The notes: generated by a model not told the origin, from the sequence alone. DNA of 64,000 nt from Auanema rhodensis (GCA_964057225.1 OZ059896.1:1922001-1986000); one strand, 5' to 3'. Counted from the first letter of the stretch, positions 50,976-64,000 are shown. Translations and numbers: made by a program.

Positions 50976-53900
50976 ATAACGTACTATAGAGTATCAGTAA
51001 ACATTTTAAATATGAACAGGTTTCAAAAAAAGTTATAACAAGTCATGGTAAAATCAAGTTTTAAAAGCAAAGAAGAAGTATCAAGAAGGATTTTCAGCAA
51101 GAAAACATGAAGAAATTTTAACAAATACAAAGAAGAATGAGAAAATTATCGAAAGATGTACAAATTATACTAGAGTATCAGTAAACATTTAAAATATGAA
51201 CAGGTTTCAACAAAAGTAATATCAAGTCATGATAAAATCAAGTATTAAAAACAAAAAAAAGTATCAAGAAGCATTTTCAGTAAGAAAACATGAAGAAATT
51301 TTAACAAATACAAAGAAGAATGAAAAAATTATCAAGAGATGCATAACGTATTATAGAGTATCAGTAAACATTTTAAATATGAACAGGTTTCAAAAAAAGT
51401 TATAACAAGTCATGGTAAAATCAAGTTTTAAAAGCAAAGAAGAAGTATCAAGAAGGATTTTCAGTAAGAAAACATGAAGAAATTTTAACAAATACAAAGA
51501 AGAATGAGAAAATTATCGAAAGATGTACAAAGTATACTAGAGTATCAGTAAACATTTAAAATATGAACAGGTTTCAACAAAAGTAAAATCAAGTCATGAT
51601 AAAATCAAGTATTAAAAACAAAAAAAAAGTATCAAGAAGCATTTTCAGTAAGAAAACAGGAAGAAATTTCAACAAATACAAAAAAGAATGAGAAAATTAT
51701 CAAGAGATGTACAAAGTATACTAGAGTATCAGTAAACATTTAAAATATGAACAGGTTTCAACAAAAGTAAAATCAAGTCATGATAAAATCAAGTATTAAA
51801 AACAAAAAAAAAGTATCAAGAAGCATTTTCAGTAAGAAAACAGGAAGAAATTTTAACAAATACAAAAAAGAATGAGAAAATTATCAAGAGATGTACAAAA
51901 TATACTAGAGTAAAATATTATTTATTCCATGAACATGATACGAAAGAAAGTTATAACAAGTCATGGTAAAATCAAGTATTGAAAACAAAAAAAAGTATCA
52001 AGAAGCATCTTCAGTAGGAAAACATGAAGAAATTTTAACAAATACAAAGAAGAATGAGAAAATTATCGAAAGATGTACAAAGTATACTAGAGTATCAGTA
52101 AACATTTAAAATATGAACAGGTTTCAACAAAAGTAAAATCAAGTCATGATAAAATCAAGTATTAAAACAAAAAAAAAGTATCAAGAAGCATTTTCAGTAA
52201 GAAAACAGGAAGAAATTTTAACAAATACAAAAAAGAATGAGAAAATTATCGAAAGATGCATAACATATTATAGAGTATCAGTAAACATTTGGAATATGAA
52301 CAGGTTTCAAAAAAAGTTATAACAAGTCATGGTAAAATCAAGTTTTAAAAGCAAAGAAGAAGTATCAAGAAGGATTTTCAGTAAGAAAACATGAAGAAAT
52401 TTTAACAAATACAAAAAAGAATGAGAAAATTATCGAAAGATGCATAACATATTATAGAGTATCAGTAAACATTTTAAATATGAACAGGTTTCAAAAAAAG
52501 TTATAACAAGTCATGGTAAAATCAAGTTTTAAAAGCAAAGAAGAAGTATTAAGAAGGATTTTCAGTAAGAAAACATGAAGAAATTTTAACAAATACAAAG
52601 AAGAATGAGAAAATTATCAAGAGATATATAACGTACTATAGAGTATCAGTAAACATTTTAAATATGAACAGGTTTCAAAAAAAGTTATAACAAGTCATGG
52701 TAAAATCAAGTTTTAAAAGCAAAGAAGAAGTATCAAGAAGGATTTTCAGTAAGAAAACATGAAGAAATTTTAACAAATACAAAAAAGAATGAGAAAATTA
52801 TCGAAAGATGCATAGCATATTATAGAGTATCAGTAAACATTTAAAATATGAACAGGTTTCAACAAAAGTAATATCAAGTCATGATAAAATCAAGTATTAA
52901 AAACAAAAAAAAAGTATCAAGAAGGATTTTCAGTAAGAAAACATGAAGAAATTTTAACAAATACAAAGAAGAATGAAAAAATTATCAAGAGATGCATAAC
53001 GTATTATAGAGTATCAGTAAACATTTTAAATATGAACAGGTTTCAAAAAAAGTTATAACAAGTCATGGTAAAATCAAGTTTTAAAAGCAAAGAAGAAGTA
53101 TCAAGAAGGATTTTCAGTAAGAAAACATGAAGAAATTTTAACAAATACAAAGAAGAATGAGAAAATTATCGAAAGATGTACAAAGTATACTAGAGTATCA
53201 GTAAACATTTAAAATATGAACAGGTTTCAACAAAAGTAAAATCAAGTCATGATAAAATCAAGTATTAAAACAAAAAAAAAGTATCAAGAAGCATTTTCAG
53301 TAAGAAAACATGAAGAAATTTTAACAAATACAAAACAGAATGACAAAATTATCGAAAGATGTACAAAGTATACTAGAGTATCAGTAAACATTTAAAATAT
53401 GAACAGGTTTCAACAAAAGTAAAATCAAGTCATGATAAAATCAAGTATTAAAAACAAAAAAAAAGTATCAAGAAGCATTTTCAGTAAGAAAACAGGAAGA
53501 AATTTTAACAAATACAAAAAAGAATGAGAAAATTATCAAGAGATGTACAAAATATACTAGAGTAAAATATTATTTATTCCATGAACATGATACGAAAGAA
53601 AGTTATAACAAGTCATGGTAAAATCAAGTATTAAAAACAGAAAAAAGTATCAAGAAGCATCTTCAGTAGGAAAACATGAAGAAATTTTAACAAATACAAA
53701 AAAGAATGAGAAAATTATCGAAAGATGCATAACATATTATAGAGTATCAGTAAACATTTGGAATATGAACAGGTTTCAAAAAAAGTTATAACAAGTCATG
53801 GTAAAATCAAGTTTTAAAAGCAAAGAAGAAGTATCAAGAAGGATTTTCAGTAAGAAAACATGAAGAAATTTTAACAAATACAAAAAAGAATGAGAAAATT

Positions 53901-54129
53901 ATCGAAAGATGCATAACATATTATAGAGTATCAGTAAACATTTGGAATATGAACAGGTTTCAAAAAAAGTTATAACAAGTCATGGTAAAATCAAGTTTTA
54001 AAAGCAAAGAAGAAGTATCAAGAAGGATTTTCAGCAAGAAAACATGAAGAAATTTCAACAAATACAAAGAAGAATGAGAAAATTATCGAAAGATGTACAA
54101 ATTATACTAGAGTATCAGTAAACATTTAA

Positions 54130-57100
54130 AATATGAACAGGTTTCAAAAAAAGTAATATCAATTCATGGGAAAATCGAGTTTTAAAAGCAAAGAAGAAGT
54201 ATCAAGAAGGATTTTCAGTAAGAAAACATGAAGAAATTTTCAAGAATACAAAGAAGAATGAGAAAATTATCAGGAGATGTACAAAGTATACTAGAGTAAA
54301 CTATTATTTATTCCATGAACAGGATACGAAAGAAAGTTATAACAAGTCATGGTAAAATCAAGTATTAAAAACAAAAAAAAGTATCAAGAAGCATTTTCAG
54401 TAAGAAAACATGAAGAAATTTTAACAAATACAAATAAGAATGAGAAAATTATCAAGAGATATATAACGTACTATAGAGTATCAGTAAACATTTTAAATAT
54501 GAACAGGTTTCAAAAAAAGTTATAACAAGTCATGGTAAAATCAAGTTTTAAAAGCAAAGAAGAAGTATCAAGAAGGATTTTCAGTAAGAAAACATGAAGA
54601 AATTTTAACAAATACAAATAAGAATGAGAAAATTATCAAGAAATGTACAAAGTATACTAGAGTAAACTATTATTTATTCCATGAACAGGATACGAAAGAA
54701 AGTTATAACAAGTCATGATAAAATCAAGTATTAAAAACAAAGAAGAAGTATCAAGAAGGATTTTCAATAAGAAAACATGAAGAAATTTTAACAAATACAA
54801 AGAAGAATGAGAAAATTATCAAGAAATGTATAACGTATTATAGAGTATCAGTAAACATTTAAAATATGAACAGGTTTCAAAAAAAGTAATATCAATTCAT
54901 GGGAAAATCGAGTTTTAAAAGCAAAGAAGAAGTATCAAGAAGGATTTTCAGTAAGAAAACATGAAGAAATTTTTAAGAATACAAAGAAGAATGAGAAAAT
55001 TATCAAGAAATGTACAAAGTATACTAGAGTAAATAATTATTTACTACATGAACAAGATACGAAAGAAAGTAATATCAAGTCATGATAAAATCAAGTTTTA
55101 AAAACAAAAAAAAGTATCAAGAAGCATTTTCAGTAAGAAAACATGAAGAAATTTTAACAAATACAAATAAGAATGAGAAAATTATCAAGAGATATATAAC
55201 GTACTATAGAGTATCAGTAAACATTTTAAATATGAACAGGTTTCAAAAAAAGTTATAACAAGTCATGGTAAAATCAAGTTTTAAAAGCAAAGAAGAAGTA
55301 TCAAGAAGGATTTTCAGTAAGAAAACATGAAGAAATTTTAACAAATACAAAAAAGAATGACAAAATTATCGAAAGATGTACAAAGTATACTAGAGTATCA
55401 GTAAACATTTAAAATATGAACAGGTTTCAACAAAAGTAAAATCAAGTCATGATAAAATCAAGTATTAAAAACAAAAAAAAAGTATCAAGAAGCATTTTCA
55501 GTAAGAAAACAGGAAGAAATTTTAACAAATACAAAAAAGAATGAGAAAATTATCAAGAGATGTACAAAATATACTAGAGTAAAATATTATTTATTCCATG
55601 AACATGATACGAAAGAAAGTTATAACAAGTCATGGTAAAATCAAGTATTAAAAACAAAAAAAAGTATCAAGAAGCATCTTCAGTAGGAAAACATGAAGAA
55701 ATTTTAACAAATACACAGAAGAATGAGAAAATTATCAAGAGATATATAACGTACTATAGAGTATCAGTAAACATTTTAAATATGAACAGGTTTCAAAAAA
55801 AGTTATAACAAGTCATGGTAAAATCAAGTTTTAAAAGCAAAGAAGAAGTATCAAGAAGGATTTTCAGTAAGAAAACATGAAGAAATTTTAACAAATACAA
55901 AAAAGAATGAGAAAATTATCGAAAGATGCATAACATATTATAGAGTATCAGTAAACATTTGAAATATGAACAGGTTTCAAAAAAAGTAATATCAATTCAT
56001 GGGGAAGTATTAAAAGCAGAGAAGAAGTATCAAGAAGGATTTTCAGTAAGAAAACATGAAGAAATTTTCAAGAATACAAAGAAGAATGAGAAAATTATCA
56101 GGAGATGTACAAAGTATACTAGAGTAAACTATTATTTATTCCATGAACAGGATACGAAAGAAAGTTATAACAAGTCATGGTAAAATCAAGTATTAAAAAC
56201 AAAAAAAAGTATCAAGAAGCATTTTCAGTAAGAAAACATGAAGAAATTTTAACAAATACAAATAAGAATGAGAAAATTATCAAGAGATATATAACGTACT
56301 ATAGAGTATCAGTAAACATTTTAAATATGAACAGGTTTCAAAAAAAGTTATAACAAGTCATGGTAAAATCAAGTTTTAAAAGCAAAGAAGAAGTATCAAG
56401 AAGGATTTTCAGTAAGAAAACATGAAGAAATTCTAACAAATACAAATAAGAATGAGAAAATTATCAAGAAATGTACAAAGTATACTAGAGTAAACTATTA
56501 TTTATTCCATGAACAGGATACGAAAGAAAGTTATAACAAGTCATGGTAAAATCAAGTATTAAAAACAAAAAAAAAGTATCAAGAAGCATTTTCAGTAAGA
56601 AAACATGAAGAAATTTTAACAAATACAAATAAGAATGAGAAAATTATCAAGAAATGTACAAAGTATACTAGAGTAAACTATTATTTATTCCATGAACAGG
56701 ATACGAAAGAAAGTAATATCAAGTCATGATAAAATCAAGTATTAAAAACAAAGAAGAAGTATCAAGAAGGATTTTCAATAAGAAAACATGAAGAAATTTT
56801 AACAAATACAAAGAAGAATGAGAAAATTATCAAGAAATGTATAACGTATTATAGAGTATCAGTAAACATTTAAAATATGAACAGGTTTCAAAAAAAGTAA
56901 TATCAATTCATGGGAAAATCGAGTTTTAAAAGCAAAGAAGAAGTATCAAGAAGGATTTTCAGTAAGAAAACATGAAGAAATTTTTAAGAATACAAAGAAG
57001 AATGAGAAAATTATCAAGAAATGTACAAAGTATACTAGAGTAAATAATTATTTACTACATGAACAAGATACGAAAGAAAGTAATATCAAGTCATGATAAA

Positions 57101-60100
57101 ATCAAGTTTTAAAAACAAAAAAAAGTATCAAGAAGCATTTTCAGTAAGAAAACATGAAGAAATTTTAACAAATACAAATAAGAATGAGAAAATTATCAAG
57201 AGATATATAACGTACTATAGAGTATCAGTAAACATTTTAAATATGAACAGGTTTCAAAAAAAGTTATAACAAGTCATGGTAAAATCAAGTTTTAAAAGCA
57301 AAGAAGAAGTATCAAGAAGGATTTTCAGTAAGAAAACATGAAGAAATTTTAACAAATACAAAAAAGAATGACAAAATTATCGAAAGATGTACAAAGTATA
57401 CTAGAGTATCAGTAAACATTTAAAATATGAACAGGTTTCAACAAAAGTAAAATCAAGTCATGATAAAATCAAGTATTAAAAACAAAAAAAAAGTATCAAG
57501 AAGCATTTTCAGTAAGAAAACAGGAAGAAATTTTAACAAATACAAAAAAGAATGAGAAAATTATAAAGAGATGTACAAAATATACTAGAGTAAAATATTA
57601 TTTATTCCATGAACATGATACGAAAGAAAGTTATAACAAGTCATGGTAAAATCAAGTATTAAAAACAAAAAAAAGTATCAAGAAGCATCTTCAGTAGGAA
57701 AACATGAAGAAATTTTAACAAATACACAGAAGAATGAGAAAATTATCAAGAGATATATAACGTACTATAGAGTATCAGTAAACATTTTAAATATGAACAG
57801 GTTTCAAAAAAAGTTATAACAAGTCATGGTAAAATCAAGTTTTAAAAGCAAAGAAGAAGTATCAAGAAGGATTTTCAGTAAGAAAACATGAAGAAATTTT
57901 AACAAATACAAAAAAGAATGAGAAAATTATCGAAAGATGCATAACATATTATAGAGTATCAGTAAACATTTGAAATATGAACAGGTTTCAAAAAAAGTAA
58001 TATCAATTCATGGGGAAGTATTAAAAGCAGAGAAGAAGTATCAAGAAGGATTTTCAGTAAGAAAACATGAAGAAATTTTTAACAAATACAAAGAAGAATG
58101 AGAAAATTATCAAGAGATATATAACGTACTATAGAGTATCAGTAAACATTTTAAATATGAACAGGTTTCAAAAAAAGTTATAACAAGTCATGGTAAAATC
58201 AAGTTTTAAAAGCAAAGAAGAAGTATCAAGAAGGATTTTCAGTAAGAAAACATGAAGAAATTTTAACAAATACAAAAAAGAATGAGAAAATTATCGAAAG
58301 ATGCATAACATATTATAGAGTATCAGTAAACATTTGAAATATGAACAGGTTTCAAAAAAAGTAATATCAATTCATGGGGAAGTATTAAAAGCAGAGAAGA
58401 AGTATCAAGAAGGATTTTCAGTAAGAAAACATGAAGAAATTTTTAACAAATACAAAGAAGAATGAAAAAATTATCAAGAGATGCATAACGTATTATAGAG
58501 TATCAGTAAACATTTAAAATATGAACAGGTTTCAAAAAAAGTTATAACAAGTCATGGTAAAATCAAGTTTTAAAAGCAAAGAAGAAGTATCAAGAAGGAT
58601 TTTCAGTAAGAAAACATGAAGAAATTTTAACAAATACAAAAAAGAATGAGAAAATTATCGAAAGATGCATAACATATTATAGAGTATCAGTAAACATTTG
58701 AAATATGAACAGGTTTCAAAAAAAGTAATATCAATTCATGGGGAAGTATTAAAAGCAGAGAAGAAGTATCAAGAAGGATTTTCAGTAAGAAAACATGAAG
58801 AAATTTTCAAGAATACAAAGAAGAATGAGAAAATTATCAGGAGATGTACAAAGTATACTAGAGTAAACTATTATTTATTCCATGAACAGGATACGAAAGA
58901 AAGTTATAACAAGTCATGGTAAAATCAAGTATTAAAAACAAAAAAAAGTATCAAGAAGCATTTTCAGTAAGAAAACATGAAGAAATTTTAACAAATACAA
59001 ATAAGAATGAGAAAATTATCAAGAGATATATAACGTACTATAGAGTATCAGTAAACATTTTAAATATGAACAGGTTTCAAAAAAAGTTATAACAAGTCAT
59101 GGTAAAATCAAGTTTTAAAAGCAAAGAAGAAGTATCAAGAAGGATTTTCAGTAAGAAAACATGAAGAAATTTTAACAAATACAAATAAGAATGAGAAAAT
59201 TATCAAGAAATGTACAAAGTATACTAGAGTAAACTATTATTTATTCCATGAACAGGATACGAAAGAAAGTTATAACAAGTCATGGTAAAATCAAGTATTA
59301 AAAACAAAAAAAAAGTATCAAGAAGCATTTTCAGTAAGAAAACATGAAGAAATTTTAACAAATACAAATAAGAATGAGAAAATTATCAAGAAATGTACAA
59401 AGTATACTAGAGTAAACTATTATTTATTCCATGAACAGGATACGAAAGAAAGTAATATCAAGTCATGATAAAATCAAGTATTAAAAACAAAGAAGAAGTA
59501 TCAAGAAGGATTTTCAATAAGAAAACATGAAGAAATTTTAACAAATACAAAGAAGAATGAGAAAATTATCAAGAAATGTATAACGTATTATAGAGTATCA
59601 GTAAACATTTAAAATATGAACAGGTTTCAAAAAAAGTAATATCAATTCATGGGAAAATCGAGTTTTAAAAGCAAAGAAGAAGTATCAAGAAGGATTTTCA
59701 GTAAGAAAACATGAAGAAATTTTTAAGAATACAAAGAAGAATGAGAAAATTATCAAGAAATGTACAAAGTATACTAGAGTAAATAATTATTTACTACATG
59801 AACAAGATACGAAAGAAAGTAATATCAAGTCATGATAAAATCAAGTTTTAAAAACAAAAAAAAGTATCAAGAAGCATTTTCAGTAAGAAAACAGGAAGAA
59901 ATTTTAACAAATACAAAAAAGAATGAGAAAATTATCAAGAGATGTACAAAATATACTAGAGTAAAATATTATTTATTCCATGAACATGATACGAAAGAAA
60001 GTTATAACAAGTCATGGTAAAATCAAGTATTAAAAACAAAAAAAAGTATCAAGAAGCATCTTCAGTAGGAAAACATGAAGAAATTTTAACAAATACACAG

Positions 60101-60880
60101 AAGAATGAGAAAATTATCAAGAGATATATAACGTACTATAGAGTATCAGTAAACATTTTAAATATGAACAGGTTTCAAAAAAAGTTATAACAAGTCATGG
60201 TAAAATCAAGTTTTAAAAGCAAAGAAGAAGTATCAAGAAGGATTTTCAGTAAGAAAACATGAAGAAATTTTAACAAATACAAAAAAGAATGAGAAAATTA
60301 TCGAAAGATGCATAACATATTATAGAGTATCAGTAAACATTTGAAATATGAACAGGTTTCAAAAAAAGTAATATCAATTCATGGGGAAGTATTAAAAGCA
60401 GAGAAGAAGTATCAAGAAGGATTTTCAGTAAGAAAACATGAAGAAATTTTTAACAAATACAAAGAAGAATGAAAAAATTATCAAGAGATGCATAACGTAT
60501 TATAGAGTATCAGTAAACATTTAAAATATGAACAGGTTTCAAAAAAAGTTATAACAAATCATGGTAAAATCAAGTTTCAAAAGCAAAGAAGAAGTATCAA
60601 GAAGGATTTTCAATAAGAAAACATGAAGATATTTCAACAAATACAAATAAGAATGAGAAAATTATCAAGAGATATATAACGTACTATAGAGTATCAGTAA
60701 ACATTTTAAATATGAACAGGTTTCAAAAAAAGTTATAACAAGTCATGGTAAAATCAAGTTTTAAAAGAAAAGAAGAAGTATCAAGAAGGATTTTCAGTAA
60801 GAAAACATGAAGAAATTTTAACAAATACAAAAAAGAATGAGAAAATTATCGAAAGATGCATAACATATTATAGAGTATCA
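54130..60880 (+). repeat. Satellite B long segmental repeats (about 1.8-2.7 kb)
   Basis: Three related copies begin near 54130, 55959 and 58698. The marker GAAATTTTTAAGAATACAAAG sits at 54972, 56982 and 59721, and ATACACAGAAGAATG at 55711, 57722 and 60093. The spacings are 2011 bp (11 monomers), 2739 (15) and 2371 (13). Copies two and three carry an extra monomer near 56570 and 59310 that the first lacks. Two 74-codon frames at 55959-56183 and 58698-58922 are identical because they are copies of one another. Confidence 0.82.
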
Positions 60881-61692
60881 GTAAACATTTGAAATATGAA
60901 CAGGTTTCAAAAAAAGTAATATCAATTCATGGGGAAGTATTAAAAGCAGAGAAGAAGTATCAAGAAGGATTTTCAGTAAGAAAACATGAAGAAATTTTAA
61001 CAAATACAAAGAAGAATGAAAAAATTATCAAGAGATGCATAACGTATAATAGAGTATCAGTAAACATTTAAAATATGAACAGGTTTCAAAAAAAGTAATA
61101 TCATTTCATGGGGAAGTATTAAAAGCGAAGAAGAAGTATCAAGAAGGATTTTCAATAAGAAAACATGAAGAAATTTCAACAAATACAAATAAGAATGAGA
61201 AAATTATCAAGAGATGTACAAAGTATACTAGAGTAAACTATTATTTATTCCATGAACATGATACGAAAGAAAGTAATATCAAGTCAAGGTAAAATCAAGT
61301 ATTAAAAACAAAAAAAAGTATCAAGAAGCATTTTCAGTAAGATAACATGAAGAAATTTCAACAAATACAAATAAGAATGAGAAAATTATCAAGAGATGTA
61401 TAACATATTATAGAGTATCAGTAAACATTTAAAATATGAACAGGTTTCAAAAAAGGTAATATCATTTCATGGGGAAGTATTAAAAGCAAAGAAGAAGTAA
61501 CAAGAAGGATTTTCAATAAGAAAACATGAAGAAATTTCAACAAATACAAATAAGAATGAGAAAATTATCAAGAGATATATAACGTACTATAGAGTATCAG
61601 TAAACATTTTAAATATGAACAGGTTTCAAAAAAAGTTATAACAAGTCATGGTAAAATCAAGTTTTAAAAGCAAAGAAGAAGTATCAAGAAGG

Positions 61693-61695
61693 TTC
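61693..61695. other. Inversion junction in satellite B (right)
   Basis: Forward B reads GTATCAAGAAGG up to 61692 and is followed by TTC and then TTTCATTCTTATTTGTATTTG, which is B on the opposite strand. The arms pair again after a loop of about 75 bases, so the single strand could fold into a very long hairpin. Confidence 0.85.
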
Positions 61696-63365
61696 TTTCA
61701 TTCTTATTTGTATTTGTTGAAATTTCTTCATGTTTTCTTATTGAAAATCCTTCTTGATACTTCTTCTTTGCTTTTAATACTTCCCCATGAAATGATATTA
61801 CTTTTTTTGAAACCTGTTCATATTTTAAATGTTTACTGATACTCTATAATACGTTATGCATCTCTTGATAATTTTTTCATTCTTCTTTGTATTTGTTAAA
61901 ATTTCTTCATGTTTTCTTATTGAAAATCCTTCTTGATACTTCTTCTTTGCTTTTAATACTTCCCCATGAAATGATATTACTTTTTTTGAAACCTGTTCAT
62001 ATTTTAAATGTTTACTGATACTCTATAATACGTTATGCATCTCTTGATAATTTTTTCATTCTTCTTTGTATTTGTTAAAATTTCTTCATGTTTTCTTATT
62101 GAAAATCCTTCTTGATACTTCTTCTTTGCTTTTAATACTTCCCCATAAAATGATATTACTTTTTTCGAAATCTGTTCATATTTTAAATGTTTACTGATAC
62201 TCTATAATACGTTATGCATCTCTTGATAATTTTTTCATTCTTCTTTGTATTTGTTAAAATTTCTTCATGTTTTCTTACTGAAAATCCTTCTTGATACTTC
62301 TTCTCTGCTTTTAATACTTCCCCATGAATTGATATTACTTTTTTTGAAACCTGTTCATATTCCAAATGTTTACTGATACTCTATAATATGTTATGCATCT
62401 TTCGATAATTTTCTCATTCTTTTTTGTATTTGTTGAAATTTCTTCATGTTATCTTACTGAAAATGCTTCTTGATACTTTTTTTTGTTTTTAATACTTCCC
62501 CATGAAATGATATTACTTTTTTTGAAATCTGTTCATATTTTAAATGTTTACTGATACTCTATAATACGTTATGCATCTCTTGATAATTTTTTCATTCTTC
62601 TTTGTATTTGTTAAAATTTCTTCATGTTTTCTTATTGAAAATCCTTCTTGATACTTCTTCTTTGCTTTTAATACTTCCCCATGAAATGATATTACTTTTT
62701 TTGAAACCTGTTCATATTTTAAATGTTTACTGATACTCTATAATACGTTATGCATCTCTTGATAATTTTTTCATTCTTCTTTGTATTTGTTAAAATTTCT
62801 TCATGTTTTCTTACTGAAAATCCTTCTTGATACTTCTTCTCTGCTTTTAATACTTCCCCATGAATTGATATTACTTTTTTTGAAACCTGTTCATATTCCA
62901 AATGTTTACTGATACTCTATAATATGTTATGCATCTTTCGATAATTTTCTCATTCTTTTTTGTATTTGTTGAAATTTCTTCATGTTATCTTACTGAAAAT
63001 GCTTCTTGATACTTTTTTTTGTTTTTAATACTTCCCCATGAATTGATATTACTTTTTTTGAAACCTGTTCATATTTTAAATGTTTACTGATACTCTATAA
63101 TATGTTATACATCTCTTGATAATTTTCTCATTCTTATTTGTATTTGTTAAAATTTCTTCATGTTTTCTTAATGAAAATCCTTCTTGATACTTCTTCTTTG
63201 CTTTTAAAACTTGATTTCCCCATGAGTTGATATTACTTTTTTTGAAACCTGTTCATATTTTAAATGTTTACTGATACTCTATAATATGTTATACATCTCT
63301 TGATAATTTTCTCATTCTTATTTGTATTTGTTAAAATTTCTTCATGTTTTCTTACTGAAAATGCA
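61696..63365 (-). repeat. Satellite B, inverted right arm (about 9 monomers)
   Basis: These are B monomers in minus orientation, mostly the short 179-bp type whose forward form reads CATGGGGAAGTATTAAAAGC. A 3-monomer, 536-bp repeat is visible (62183-62365 and 62719-62901 carry the same frame, MEYEQVSKKV). The forward-strand variant ATCATTTCATGGGG appears only near 61105 and 61460 and, inverted, in this arm, so this arm derives from the adjacent end of the forward array. It ends at GAAAATGC, where satellite A begins. Confidence 0.93.
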
Positions 63366-64000
63366 GGAAAATTTTTGTCAAAATGTTTTTGGAAGCAATG
63401 TTGAGTGTACATGGAAACTCAACATACACTAATGCATCATTTTTCAAACGATCATAACTAATTTTTGTATTGAGCGTTTCTCCATGTAGTATAGTGCATT
63501 CGATGCGGATTTTTAAGCTGCGTCGATCTGTGTTATCAGATTTGCGCTAGCTTGAAAATGCACCGAGATATCAACTGATATAGGTTCACACTTATATCCT
63601 CGATTTTCACCGTGAAGAATTAATTTTTTTGTTGAATAACAATGTCCATCGTCTTTGTCTTGAAAAAAGGAATCTAAAAACATCTACTTTTTGTGAAATT
63701 ATTTTGAAATTTTTCGGGAAACTTTTTGTCAAAATGTTTTTGGAAGCAATGTTGAGTGTACATGGAAACTCAACATACACTAATGCATCATTTTTCAAAG
63801 GATCATAACTAATTTTTGTATTGAGCGTTTCTTAATGTAGTATAGTGCATTCGATGCGGATTTTTAAGCTGGGTCGATCTGTGTTATCAGATTTGCGCTA
63901 CCTTAAAAATACACCGAGATATCAACTGATATAAGTTCACACTTATATCCTCGATTTTCACCCTGAAGAATTAATTTTTTTGTTGAATAACAATGTCCAT
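63366..64000 (+). repeat. Satellite A resumes (partial, one full and one partial monomer)
   Basis: A re-enters at monomer position about 264 (GGAAAATTTTTGTC), in the same orientation and family as the 42-kb array. A full unit runs 63454-63804, and 196 bp of the next reach the window end. These units carry private changes not seen in the main array (CAAAGGATCATAAC, AAGCTGGGTCG, GCGCTACC, AATACACCG, GGGAAACTTTTTG), as expected near the edge of an array where homogenisation is weak. The minus-strand 63-codon frame is open at 63607-63798. Confidence 0.95.

Larger units (their letters stand above)
44581..61692 (+). repeat. Satellite B main tandem array, monomer about 179-184 bp
   Basis: The core GTATCAAGAAG recurs about every 179, 183 or 184 bp (for example 44653, 44832, 45016, 45200, 45384, 45567), giving roughly 93 monomers. 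There are several subtypes. One class has CAGTAAACATTTAAAATATGAACAGG after TAGAGTA. Another has AAATATTATTTATTCCATGAAC followed by a GATACGAAAG tract at the same place. Units with CATGGGGAAGTATTAAAAGC are about 5 bp shorter. The monomer is about the size of one nucleosome repeat, whereas A is about twice that. I see no similarity between A and B. The array is A-rich on the plus strand, which gives many short lysine-rich frames. Confidence 0.96.

Noticed and set aside
49393-61071. Several 60-74 codon lysine-rich frames in satellite B as genes
   Set aside because: They are copies of the same monomer frame, broken by 179- and 184-bp units and lacking any promoter. Kept only as a low-interest hypothesis about ancestry.
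61648-61839. 63-codon plus-strand frame
   Set aside because: It crosses the B inversion junction, so its two halves are opposite strands of the same satellite. No coding meaning.

Overview
This is non-coding satellite DNA from a eukaryote, most likely an animal. I see no intact gene. The base composition is very A+T rich. Two unrelated tandem satellites fill almost the whole window. I call them A (351-bp monomer) and B (monomer about 179-184 bp). The animal assignment rests on a captured replication-dependent histone fragment near 42.6-44.0 kb: two copies of a histone 3'-end stem-loop, and an H4-like core promoter followed by the first codons of histone H4. The species cannot be named from the sequence. 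The loop of the histone stem-loop begins with C (CTTT), which is unusual outside nematodes as far as I recall; that is only a hint.

Layout. (1) 1-42567: satellite A, 121 complete monomers plus a 90-bp partial, all in one orientation. Monomer subtypes are arranged in short-lived higher-order repeats (3-, 4- and 5-monomer periods), which change along the array. (2) 42568-44342: a composite junction. It holds a 354-bp histone 3'-end segment, 469 bp of inverted satellite B, a 105-bp scrap of satellite A with an internal 36-bp deletion, a second copy of the histone 3'-end segment, an H4 promoter, an H4 pseudogene of 14 codons, and an A+T-rich spacer. (3) 44343-44580: old inverted B. (4) 44581-61692: main forward B array, roughly 93 monomers, with a 9-monomer (1653-bp) higher-order repeat in its left third and longer 1.8-2.7 kb segmental repeats in its right part. 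(5) 61696-63365: inverted B again, so the forward B array has inverted B on both sides. (6) 63366-64000: satellite A resumes in its original orientation.

The window therefore looks like a large satellite domain (pericentromeric, centromeric or another heterochromatic block) into which a B domain carrying a histone-cluster fragment has been placed. The 63-codon reading frame repeated on the minus strand of A and the lysine-rich frames of B are most simply by-products of tandem homogeneity. The most informative parts are the junctions. Two of the breakpoints fall at or inside predicted hairpins of the A monomer, and the histone piece is bracketed by a 24-bp inverted repeat.
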